A stretch of DNA of 11,207 nucleotides, from NCBI GenBank assembly GCA_964510785.1, contig CAZECM010000097.1, positions 1-11,207 on the forward strand. The letters run 5' to 3'. Shown here piece after piece: positions 1 through 6,165 of the stretch. The notes under the pieces were generated by a model that saw only the letters and a program-made list of their open reading frames with translations, searched no databases and was not told the origin of the DNA. Position 1 is the first letter of the stretch. The number at the start of each line of letters is the position of its first letter. The DNA comes from JAAYZM01 sp964510785. GTDB taxonomy: Bacteria; Actinomycetota; Actinomycetes; Actinomycetales; Cellulomonadaceae. Both the position numbers and the translations under genes were made by a program.

Positions 1-1897
1 AGATGCCGAGCCCGCGCGTGCAGTGCGCGATCGCCTGCTCCATGGACAGGAACTGCGGCGCCGGCTGCTTGCCCGCCACCACGACGTTCACGTACTGGCG
101 CGAGCGCAGGCAGTGGTCGTAGGTGGACAGGAGCGTGTTGGCGTCCGGCGGCAGGTAGACCCGGACGATCTCGGCCTTCTTGTTCACGACGTGGTCGATG
201 AAGCCCGGGTCCTGGTGGCTGAAGCCGTTGTGGTCCTGGCGCCACACGTGGCTCGAGAGCAGGTAGTTGAGGCTCGCGACGGGGCGGCGCCACGGGATCT
301 CGCGCGTGACCTTGAGCCACTTGGCGTGCTGGTTGAACATCGAGTCGACGATGTGGATGAACGCCTCGTAGCAGTTGAACAGCCCGTGGCGGCCCGTGAG
401 GAGGTAGCCCTCGAGCCAGCCCTGCGACTGGTGCTCCGAGAGCATCTCGACGACCTGGCCGTGCGGGGCGAGGTGGTCGTCCTCGTCCGCGGGGAGGTAC
501 TCGCCGTTCCACTGCTTGGCCGTCGCCTCGTAGACCGACTGCAGCCGGTTCGACGCCGTCTCGTCGGGGCCGAAGATGCGGAAGTTCTCGGGGTTGCGAC
601 GCACGACCTCCGTGAGCCACTCGCCGAGCACGCGCGTCGCCTCGGCGATCGTGCCGCCTGGGGCGGGGACGTCGACGGCGAAGTCCCGCACGTCGGGCAG
701 CCGCAGGTCCCGCAGCAGGATGCCGCCGTTGGCGTGCGGGTTGTCGCTCATCCGCAAGTGGCCGGCCGGCACGATCGAGGTGACGTCGGCCACAGGGGCG
801 CCGTCGCCGTCGAACAGCTCTTCCGGTCGGTAGGACGCGAGCCAGCCGCGCAGCACCTCGAGGTGCTCGTCCGTGTCGCGGGCGTCCGCGAGCGGCACCT
901 GGTGAGAACGCCACGAGTTCTCGACCTGCTTGCCGTCCACGACGGGCGGGCAGGTCCAGCCCTTCGGCGTGCGCAGGATGATCATGGGCCACGTGGGGCG
1001 GGTCGTGTCGCCCGCCGCGGCCCGGGCCTTGATCGCGGCGATCTCGTCGAGCACCTCGTCGAGGAGCGCGGCGAAGCGGGTGTGCACGGCGATCGGGTCC
1101 TCGCCGTCGAACCCGCCCGTGAAGAGGTGCGGCTCGTGCCCGTAGCCGCGCATGAGGTCGAGGAGCTCGCCCTCGGGGATGCGTGCGAGCACCGTGGGGT
1201 TGGCGATCTTGTAGCCGTTGAGGTGCAGGATCGGCAGCACGACGCCGTCCGTGACCGGGTTGACGAACTTGTTGGAGTGCCAGCTCGTCGCGAGCGGACC
1301 TGTCTCGGCCTCCCCGTCGCCCACGACGGTCGCCACGAGCAGGTCCGGGTTGTCGAACGCCGCACCGTAGGCGTGCGAGAGGGAGTAGCCGAGCTCGCCG
1401 CCCTCGTGGATCGACCCCGGGGTCTCGGGCGCGACGTGGCTCGGGATGCCGCCGGGGAAGGAGAACTGGCGGAACAGCCGACGCACCCCCTCGGTGTCCG
1501 GTGTGACGTCCGGGTAGACCTCCGAGTACGTGCCGTCGAGGTAGGCGCCCGCGACGAGGCCTGGGCCGCCGTGGCCCGGGCCGGTGATGTAGATGGTGGG
1601 CTGCGCGCGCTCCGCGATCGCCCGGTTGAGGTGGGCGTACAGGAAGTTGAGGCCTGGGGTGGTACCCCAGTGGCCGAGGAGGCGCGGCTTGACGTGATCG
1701 CGCGTGAGCGGCTCGCGCAGCAGCGGGTTGTCGAGCAGGTAGATCTGGCCGACGGACAGGTAGTTCGCGGCGCGCCAGTAGGCGTCGATGCGCGCGATCG
1801 TCTCGGGGGTGACGGTGCCTTCGGGCCGGGTGCTCCAGACGGCGTGCTCGTCGGTGGCGGACTGCTGGGCCGTAGCGGACTGGGCGGTAGCGGACAT
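1..1897 (-). CDS. xfp: Phosphoketolase (xylulose-5-P/fructose-6-P), 3' end outside window
   Basis: Thiamine-diphosphate enzyme of the cytosol. The family splits xylulose-5-phosphate (and usually fructose-6-phosphate) with phosphate into acetyl phosphate plus glyceraldehyde-3-phosphate or erythrose-4-phosphate. The window shows 632 codons of a protein usually near 800 residues; the C-terminal part runs past base 1. Family motifs visible are GHWGTTPGLNF (about 75-85), GPGHGGPG (106-113), SIHEGGELGYSLSHAYG (162-178), the cofactor motif GDGEAETG (193-200), and near residue 550 VWRQDHNGFSHQDPG followed by VRVYLPPDANTLLS. The ATG at 1897 has GAGGAG 7 bases upstream (1905-1910). An in-frame ATG at 1951, with GAGG upstream, would add 18 residues (MKPSPVGGARRGY...). 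I prefer 1897 because homologs have short N-termini before the conserved YWRAANYLSVGQIYL. The extreme N-terminus is a small repeat (SATAQ, SATAQQ, SAT). The family is clear; preference between the two sugar phosphates cannot be read. Confidence 0.97.
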   Translation of the reverse strand, partial: MSATAQSATAQQSATDEHAVWSTRPEGTVTPETIARIDAYWRAANYLSVGQIYLLDNPLLREPLTRDHVKPRLLGHWGTTPGLNFLYAHLNRAIAERAQPTIYITGPGHGGPGLVAGAYLDGTYSEVYPDVTPDTEGVRRLFRQFSFPGGIPSHVAPETPGSIHEGGELGYSLSHAYGAAFDNPDLLVATVVGDGEAETGPLATSWHSNKFVNPVTDGVVLPILHLNGYKIANPTVLARIPEGELLDLMRGYGHEPHLFTGGFDGEDPIAVHTRFAALLDEVLDEIAAIKARAAAGDTTRPTWPMIILRTPKGWTCPPVVDGKQVENSWRSHQVPLADARDTDEHLEVLRGWLASYRPEELFDGDGAPVADVTSIVPAGHLRMSDNPHANGGILLRDLRLPDVRDFAVDVPAPGGTIAEATRVLGEWLTEVVRRNPENFRIFGPDETASNRLQSVYEATAKQWNGEYLPADEDDHLAPHGQVVEMLSEHQSQGWLEGYLLTGRHGLFNCYEAFIHIVDSMFNQHAKWLKVTREIPWRRPVASLNYLLSSHVWRQDHNGFSHQDPGFIDHVVNKKAEIVRVYLPPDANTLLSTYDHCLRSRQYVNVVVAGKQPAPQFLSMEQAIAHCTRGLGI

Positions 1898-2006
1898 GGC
1901 GCTGCTCCTCGAGTACCCGCGCCGCGCCCCTCCGACGGGCGACGGCTTCATTGACATCCTCACCCTGCCACGAAGTGAGTCTCTGGGACCTCCGGCCGTG
2001 CCGCGT

Positions 2007-2117
2007 CCTGGGTCCTGTGCTGCGCCGCCTCGTCCAGCGCTCCTGGATCCCGTGCTCCGTCGCCGCTCCAACGCTCCGGGGTCCGACGCTGCGCCGTCGC
2101 TCCAGCTTCCGGGGTCC
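2007..2117. repeat. Degenerate 33-35 base tandem repeats
   Basis: Three successive units start with CCTGGGTCC (2007), CCTGGATCC (2042) and CCGGGGTCC (2076), and a fourth partial unit starts with CCGGGGTCC (2109). Unit lengths are 35, 34 and 33 bases. After the 9-base head each full unit goes on with a similar TGCTGCGCC or TGCTCCGTC stretch and ends in CCAGCGCT, CCAACGCT or CCAGCTT. A weaker, shorter unit may begin at 1983 (CTGGGACC). The unit length is nearly but not exactly a multiple of three. No function is known to me. Confidence 0.55.
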
Positions 2118-2126
2118 CCGCCGCCG

Positions 2127-2239
2127 GCCGTCCGCGCACTCCTTGGTGCCAGAGTGGTGTGACAGAGCTGGTCCACGGCGTGTTGCTCGGCGTGTCGGCG
2201 GAGTTACGTCGCTCGAGTCACAAGGAGTGCGCGGACGGC
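2127..2239. repeat. Perfect 19-base inverted repeat with 75-base spacer
   Basis: The left arm at 2127-2145 (GCCGTCCGCGCACTCCTTG) is the exact reverse complement of the right arm at 2221-2239 (CAAGGAGTGCGCGGACGGC). The spacer at 2146-2220 has no obvious coding content. A terminator would not be expected between divergent genes. It could be a cruciform or RNA structure upstream of the SURF1 gene, paired regulator sites, or the ends of a small mobile element remnant. No target-site duplication was seen around the arms. Confidence 0.7.
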
Positions 2240-2289
2240 GGGGTGGCGGAGGGTGGGATGCGCGGTCGAGCCAGCGAGAGTTCGGCGGG

Positions 2290-2301
2290 TAGCGTGCTGG
2301 T
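2290..2301 (+). promoter_or_regulatory. -10 element for leaderless SURF1 transcript
   Basis: TAGCGT at 2290-2295 fits the actinobacterial TANNNT -10 consensus and lies six bases before the GTG at 2302. Transcription would then start at or next to the G of the start codon, giving a leaderless mRNA. This agrees with the lack of a Shine-Dalgarno sequence. No good -35 element is visible about 17 bases upstream. Confidence 0.5.
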
Positions 2302-3240
2302 GTGCCTGAGTCTGATCCCGCGCTAGCCGATGCCGCGGCCGGGGTGGCGCCCGGCCGTGTGTCCGAGGTGGCGCCCGGAGCGGTGCCCGACGTGGACCCA
2401 AGGGCGGCGCACGGCCCGGTGCCCGAGGCCGAGTCGGGGGCGGCGTCCAGACGGAGCTTCTGGCAGGTCGCCACTACGGCGCGGATGCTGACCCTGCTCG
2501 TCCTGCTCACGGCGGCCGCGGTCGCGTGCGGGCTGCTCGGCTCGTGGCAGCTCGACCGGGCGGAGGTGCGCGGGGCGCAGGCCGCACAGGAAGCCCGCGA
2601 CAAGATTCTGAACTCGCTGCCGGTGTCTATCGGCGAGCTGCTGAGCCCGCAAGAGACCTTCGCGGGTGAGCTTGTGGGTCGCCGGGCGACCGCCGTCGGC
2701 GTCTTCACGGGCGAACAGCTCCTCGTCGAGGGGCGCACCCAGGGTGGGCAGGTCGGCTACCTCGTGCTCGCCGAGCTGCGGGTGCTCGACGACGGGGCGG
2801 GGAACGTCTTCGACGCGGCAGCCGACGCCCCAGTGCTCGCCGTCGTCCGCGGCTGGGTCCGCGACGCTGCGACCCCGCTGCCCGGACTCCCTGAGGGCGA
2901 GACGACCGCGACCGGGTACCTCCAGTCGGGCGAGGCCGCCGGGATCGGACTGGGGGCGGACGGCGCACCACTGCCTGAGGGGCAGACCGACGCGATCTCC
3001 GTGGCCCAGCTCGCGGGACGGTGGGGCACGCCGATCTACACGGGCTACCTCGTGCAGTCCGAGCCCGTGCCCGCCGCACCGCTCGTGCAGCTCGACCCGC
3101 CTGCTCTGCCCGGCTCGGGCTTCGCGTGGCGCAACCTCATGTACGCGATCCAGTGGTGGATCTTCGGCGGGTTTGCGCTGGCGATCTGGATCCGCTCGGT
3201 GCGCGACGAGGCGCGCGAACCCACCGTGGCTGCGATCTAG
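2302..3240 (+). CDS. SURF1 family protein (cytochrome oxidase biogenesis)
   Basis: SURF1 proteins are membrane proteins that help assemble heme-copper cytochrome c oxidase. This 312-residue protein has the family plan: a first membrane helix at about 62-80 (MLTLLVLLTAAAVACGLLG) running into the SURF1 signature LGSWQLDRA (79-87), a large extracytoplasmic domain (about 85-278), and a second membrane helix in the last 35 residues (YAIQWWIFGGFALAIWI), preceded by FAWRNLMY. The extracytoplasmic domain holds the typical PVLAVVRGWV and TATGYLQSGE stretches. Residues 1-60 form an Ala/Pro/Glu-rich, probably disordered tail with degenerate eight-residue repeats (VAPGRVSE, VAPGAVPD). The GTG at 2302 is favoured by the -10 element six bases upstream, although later in-frame starts cannot be excluded. 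No cytochrome oxidase gene is adjacent. The stop codon overlaps that of the convergent HNH gene. Confidence 0.9.
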   Translation: MPESDPALADAAAGVAPGRVSEVAPGAVPDVDPRAAHGPVPEAESGAASRRSFWQVATTARMLTLLVLLTAAAVACGLLGSWQLDRAEVRGAQAAQEARDKILNSLPVSIGELLSPQETFAGELVGRRATAVGVFTGEQLLVEGRTQGGQVGYLVLAELRVLDDGAGNVFDAAADAPVLAVVRGWVRDAATPLPGLPEGETTATGYLQSGEAAGIGLGADGAPLPEGQTDAISVAQLAGRWGTPIYTGYLVQSEPVPAAPLVQLDPPALPGSGFAWRNLMYAIQWWIFGGFALAIWIRSVRDEAREPTVAAI

Positions 3241-4943
3241 CCTGTCCGCGCGCGATCGAGCGGGTCGGCCACTTCGTGCGCGCCGGTCTCCGTGAGCTCG
3301 ACCCGCCGTCGTGCCTTGCGTGCGGCGGAGTCGGCGCGCACGTCGGTGAGCAGTCGCGTGCGCCGCGACTCCTCCCGTTGGGTGCGGGTCTGTGCCCGCG
3401 GCACGACCCGGTAGGCGATGGGCCGGTGGTCGGGGTCGCCGGGCAGGTGTGGACCACCGTCGGGCGCGGGGTCACGGGCGGGCGGTGCATCGTCGCTGGG
3501 TGCTGGATCGCTACCAAGCAGTGTCGCGCCTCCGGGTGTCGGGTCGCTTGGGGGCACCGATTGCCGGCCCGACCCCATGGGTGGCCGTCCGGTTTCGGGC
3601 AGACCTGTCCCCTGAGCGTCTGGTGATGGTGGCTCGCCGGTGCTGACGCCCGGGCGGTCTTCGCGGACGAGGTCGAGACCTCGTCGGTGGACCTCGTGGT
3701 GGTGGAAGGTGCACACGAGGACCCCGCGATTGGTGTCGGTGTGACCCCGGTCGTCCTCCCACCAGTCGAGGTGGTGGACCTCGCAGTACCGGGCGGGCAT
3801 CGCGCACCCCGCCCACGCGCACCCGCCGTCGCGAGCGATCACCGCGCGACGCTGGGCGGGGGTGAAGACACGCTGACTGCGTCCCAGGTCCAGCGGCTCG
3901 GAGTCCGCCCCGATGACCAGGCGCGCGATCTGCGAGTCGCACAGCGTGCGCCCCAGTTCCGTCAAGGGCATCAGCGGCCCGTCCTGGAATCGCACGACTG
4001 GTGCGGGTCCCAGGACCTGGGCACCGCCAGTGCCAGCGGCGAGGTGGGCGCGGGTGGCCACGAACGTCTCAGCGGTCATGGTGATGAGGACGTGGGGGCG
4101 CGCGTGACCGGAGTTCTTGGCCTCGGCGAGCATCGTGGTGGCCAAGGTGTGCAGGGCGTCGGCTTGGCGCTGACCCCTCGTGCGCTCGTCGTCCGCCCCG
4201 GGGCGAGGGCTGGCGGCGTCGAGGGCGACTTGCAGGGCGTGGCCAGCGAGCGGGTCGAGCAGCCCGCTGATGCGTGTCATGCCGTCCGCGGTCGGGGTGA
4301 CCTCGAGGTGGCGGCGGGACCGGGCGGCCTGGTGTTCGTCCTCGACCTGCTCGGCGGACAGCGCGGCGGCCATGTCCTCGACCTTCGTCGCGAACTTCGT
4401 GGCGTCCAGCCGCCCGGCGAGACCCTTGATCTTCTGCGCGTGCTCACCGGTCAGCAGCGCGGTCTTCTGTGGCGGGGTGAGCTTGTCTGCGATCGTGCCC
4501 AGCCGCTCGGCGTGCACCGGGGTCAACGTCCCCGAGGTGAGGGCGTCCAGGCCGCCGTCGAGCTCGCCCACCGCGCGCGCCGCCGCCACCTGGCGCCTCG
4601 TCACGCCCTTGCCGGCCCTGGTGGTCTTGGCGCGGAAGTCCTCGAACGAGCGCATCCCCGCCTGCCGCCACACCCCCGAGGCTTCCTGCGCCGCCAGCAC
4701 CGGCGCCTTCGCCGCCGACGCCACGCGGTCCACCTCGTCCAGTGCGGCGACGACCTCGCTCTGGAGGGCCTGCGTCCACGTCTTCGCCTCCCGGGCCGCG
4801 GTCGCGAGCCCGTGCACCGCCACCAGCATCACCTTCGCCCAGGCCGCCGCGTCCGCGGGACCGTCCGGTAGGGCAGGGAAGAGCGCCGCCTCTCGCAGAT
4901 CCTGCGGCACCCGCACGGAGGCAGCACCGGTCGGAATCGTCAC
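3237..4943 (-). CDS. DUF222 / HNH endonuclease domain protein (13E12 repeat family)
   Basis: A 568-residue protein with an N-terminal DUF222 helical region (about 30-340) and an HNH nuclease domain (about 355-425), the layout of the actinobacterial 13E12 repeat family. HNH residues visible are C375 and C380 (CAWAGC), the EVHHLDWW motif (H390, H391), the H401-N405 segment, C411, and FHHHEVH (H414-H416, H419). The domain should bind a metal and cut DNA, but the biological target of the family is unknown to me. Residues about 431-568 are a Pro/Gly/Asp-rich, probably disordered tail ending in a basic segment (RRTRLL, RKARRR). The GTG at 4943 has GGAGG six bases upstream (4950-4954), a good ribosome binding site. 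A LexA-type box lies just upstream, suggesting induction by DNA damage. No frameshift or missing HNH residue is seen, so the gene looks intact. Confidence 0.92.
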   Translation of the reverse strand: MTIPTGAASVRVPQDLREAALFPALPDGPADAAAWAKVMLVAVHGLATAAREAKTWTQALQSEVVAALDEVDRVASAAKAPVLAAQEASGVWRQAGMRSFEDFRAKTTRAGKGVTRRQVAAARAVGELDGGLDALTSGTLTPVHAERLGTIADKLTPPQKTALLTGEHAQKIKGLAGRLDATKFATKVEDMAAALSAEQVEDEHQAARSRRHLEVTPTADGMTRISGLLDPLAGHALQVALDAASPRPGADDERTRGQRQADALHTLATTMLAEAKNSGHARPHVLITMTAETFVATRAHLAAGTGGAQVLGPAPVVRFQDGPLMPLTELGRTLCDSQIARLVIGADSEPLDLGRSQRVFTPAQRRAVIARDGGCAWAGCAMPARYCEVHHLDWWEDDRGHTDTNRGVLVCTFHHHEVHRRGLDLVREDRPGVSTGEPPSPDAQGTGLPETGRPPMGSGRQSVPPSDPTPGGATLLGSDPAPSDDAPPARDPAPDGGPHLPGDPDHRPIAYRVVPRAQTRTQREESRRTRLLTDVRADSAARKARRRVELTETGAHEVADPLDRARTG

Positions 4944-4967
4944 CGGGCACCTCCCTCCATCGCCGTA

Positions 4968-4981
4968 AGAACATGCGTTCG
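4968..4981 (-). promoter_or_regulatory. LexA (SOS) box upstream of the HNH gene
   Basis: Read on the minus strand the site is CGAACGCATGTTCT. It matches the Gram-positive/mycobacterial SOS consensus CGAACRNRYGTTYC at all positions except the last. It lies 24 bases before the GTG start at 4943, next to a possible -35 (TTGATA, minus strand, 4984-4989), so bound LexA would block transcription. LexA control of some 13E12-family genes is known in Mycobacterium tuberculosis, which supports the assignment. Confidence 0.75.
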
Positions 4982-5207
4982 TTTATCAACTTTCACGCTC
5001 TTGACCCAGAATCCCAAACCGCGCGAAAGGGATGAAAGGAGCATGCCACGAGCCACTGACAGCGTGTCAAGTCCAGGTCGCCGAGGTAGTGACGCTGGCG
5101 CGAGAGCGCGAGTTTCGCGCGCCCCGCAGCAACAAGATCGCCGATCTCAGCACTCGTCGTGGGACGGCCGCGGGGCGCTCACGGTATCGAGCAGCCCGCT
5201 GCCGGGA
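4982..5207. other. Gene-poor stretch between the HNH gene and the SMR operon
   Basis: Upstream of the HNH gene and downstream of the SMR pair, both on the minus strand. It holds a coding-like fragment (5032-5151) and a copy of the motif GCCGATCTCAGC (5140-5151). It also holds a small palindrome, TGACAGCGTGTCA (5057-5069), whose right half reads TTGACA on the minus strand (5065-5070), a perfect -35 hexamer. The best -10 candidate for it (CATGCT, 5040-5045) is 19 bases away and poor. No clear terminator follows the SMR pair; only a short GCAG/CTGC stem is seen near 5191-5202. Confidence 0.45.
5032..5151 (+). pseudogene. Short coding-like fragment of unknown origin
   Basis: In the frame starting at ATG 5032, codons 14-40 (5071-5151) have G or C in the third position in 23 of 27 cases. 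The overlapping frame at 5070 has 12 of 27 and the remaining forward frame has a stop. The peptide includes VQVAEVVTLAREREFRAP and SNKIADLS and looks helical. Downstream the frame runs on only as antisense to the SMR gene. The ATG has no properly spaced ribosome binding site. I read this as a possible remnant of a lost gene, or a small gene with an unclear end; I do not recognise the family. Confidence 0.25.
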
Positions 5208-5639
5208 TCAGTCCCCGACACCTGCGCTCGCGGCCGCGGACGCCCCGCGCCCACCAGGCCGCCCGTCCACGAGCTTGAGCCCGAGCGCGCACGCCACGAG
5301 CCCCGCGATGAGCGCGACCTGCCCCCAGTGCAGCGGCTGCGCGCCGGTCGCCATGGCCCAGATCACGGTGAGGGCGGCCCCGAGGCCCGTCCACACCGCG
5401 TAGGCGGTCGAGATCGGGATCGCGCGCATCGCCCGGCCCAGCCCGAGCATGCTCGCGGCGAGCGCCACGAGGAACACGAGCGTCGCGACGGGCCGCGCGG
5501 GGCCGACGCCGGATCCCAGGGCGGTCGCCCACACCGCCTCGAGCACGGCCGAGCCGAGGAGCAGCGCCCACGCCCGGTCGGCACTCGAGCCCGCGCCACT
5601 CCGGTCGGCCGCCGCGCGTCCCGTTCCGGCGCGGTTCAC
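5208..5639 (-). CDS. SMR family efflux protein, second subunit of a pair
   Basis: Small multidrug resistance proton antiporter subunit with four membrane helices (about 24-42, 50-68, 74-96, 103-122). It is 143 residues long, more than the usual 105-110, because of an Arg/Gly/Ala N-terminal tail (1-22) and a Gly/Ala-rich C-terminal tail (126-143). The proton/substrate-coupling glutamate is E34 in LEAVWATAL. W37, S63, Y80, W83 and K122 match the positions that line the site in guanidinium exporters (Gdx/SugE type), but the usual Gly before the Glu is Ala31 and GTAYAVW is STAYAVW. The GTG start overlaps the TGA of the upstream SMR gene (GTGA, 5636-5639) and is preceded by AAGGTG. Positive charges fall in the N-tail, loop 2 and C-tail, so N-in topology is predicted, opposite to its partner. 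Family certain; the substrate is inferred. Confidence 0.9.
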   Translation of the reverse strand: MNRAGTGRAAADRSGAGSSADRAWALLLGSAVLEAVWATALGSGVGPARPVATLVFLVALAASMLGLGRAMRAIPISTAYAVWTGLGAALTVIWAMATGAQPLHWGQVALIAGLVACALGLKLVDGRPGGRGASAAASAGVGD

Positions 5640-5950
5640 GACAGCACCTTCAGTCCCACGACGCACGCGACGAGGCCCGTGATGAGGGCGATCCGCAGGA
5701 TGGAGACCCGCTCTGCCCCGCTCGCCATGGCCCACACGGCGGTGAGCGCGGCACCGATGCCGACCCACACGGCGTAGGCGGTCCCCGTGGGGATCGAGGT
5801 CATTGCCCAGCCGAGCCCGGCCATCGAGGCGATCATCGCCACGAGGAAGAGAGCAGTGGGACCGCGCCGCTTGAGCCCGTCAGAGCGGGCGAGCGCCGTT
5901 GCCCAGACGGCTTCGAGCGCACCGCTCAGGATGAGAATCAGCCATGCCAC
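5636..5950 (-). CDS. SMR family efflux protein, Gdx/SugE-like, first subunit of a pair
   Basis: A 104-residue, four-helix small multidrug resistance protein, the normal family length. The start MAWLILILSG and the motifs LEAVWATAL and GTAYAVWVGIGA are typical of the SugE/Gdx branch. G10, E13, W16, S42, Y59, W62 and K101 fall at the positions described for guanidinium exporters. The GTG at 5950 has AAGG six bases upstream. The first loop is strongly positive (R22, K27, R28, R29) and loop 2 is uncharged, which predicts N-out topology, the reverse of the second subunit. The two proteins therefore probably form an antiparallel heterodimer, as in the Bacillus YkkCD type. The pair likely exports guanidinium or small cations by proton exchange; quaternary ammonium export is the alternative. 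No guanidine riboswitch consensus was recognised in the 5' region (5951-6060). Confidence 0.93.
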   Translation of the reverse strand: MAWLILILSGALEAVWATALARSDGLKRRGPTALFLVAMIASMAGLGWAMTSIPTGTAYAVWVGIGAALTAVWAMASGAERVSILRIALITGLVACVVGLKVLS

Positions 5951-6066
5951 GACAGGCCTTCCTGGCCAGTCTTGTCATGTCCGGGTACTGATCCGTCGTC
6001 CGGGGCCGCACGAGCCGCACGCGCCACCCCCATCTCTATCACGCCCACCCACCCCGAGCCACTCCC

Positions 6067-6138
6067 GCCGAGATCGGCAGCTTGAGCTGAGATCGGCACT
6101 CTGGACTGCCGACCTCGGTCCAGACTGCCGATCTCAGC
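6067..6138. repeat. Four copies of the motif TGCCGATCTCAGC in both orientations
   Basis: The core GAGATCGGCA occurs at 6070-6079 and 6089-6098. Its reverse complement TGCCGATCTC is at 6126-6135, and a one-base variant TGCCGACCTC is at 6107-6116. A further exact 12-base copy, GCCGATCTCAGC, lies at 5140-5151 on the other side of the SMR operon. The copies build the hairpin described separately. Confidence 0.7.
6086..6138 (-). terminator. Long hairpin downstream of the ABC operon, possible terminator
   Basis: The arms 6086-6106 and 6118-6138 are 21 bases long and pair at 20 of 21 positions (mismatch C6099/C6125), with an 11-base loop. The hairpin starts 28 bases after the stop codon of the downstream ABC gene (6166) and precedes the SMR operon on the same strand, so it could end ABC transcription. 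No T-tract follows, so it may instead be an intergenic repeat, or work as a U-less actinobacterial terminator. Confidence 0.55.
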
Positions 6139-6165
6139 GAAGGGTGGGGGAGGGGTGCGGACGGG

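Larger units (their letters stand above)
1952..2301. other. Intergenic region between divergent phosphoketolase and SURF1 genes
   Basis: About 350 bases between two divergently transcribed genes. Open frames cross it, but none encodes a recognisable protein, and the repeats shape their composition. It contains a degenerate tandem repeat (2007-2117), a 19-base inverted repeat with a 75-base spacer (2127-2239) and the SURF1 promoter (2290-2295). I could not find a convincing -35/-10 pair for the phosphoketolase gene on the minus strand. Confidence 0.6.

Noticed and set aside
23..1954. 643-codon open frame on the plus strand
   Set aside because: It is antisense to the phosphoketolase gene, whose minus-strand protein has clear family motifs; long shadow frames are usual in DNA this GC-rich.
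1951..2292. Open frames across the phosphoketolase-SURF1 intergenic region
   Set aside because: Their content follows the tandem and inverted repeats, is Arg/Pro-rich, and shows no domain or ribosome binding site.
3576..3620. LPETG sequence in the tail of the HNH protein, resembling a sortase signal
   Set aside because: No signal peptide, hydrophobic segment or terminal anchor accompanies it and the protein is a nuclease; the match is by chance in a Pro/Gly-rich tail.
5951..6060. Possible guanidine riboswitch upstream of the SMR pair
   Set aside because: I could not find the conserved ykkC-type motifs or a pair of ACGR-loop hairpins; a covariance-model search would be the decisive test.
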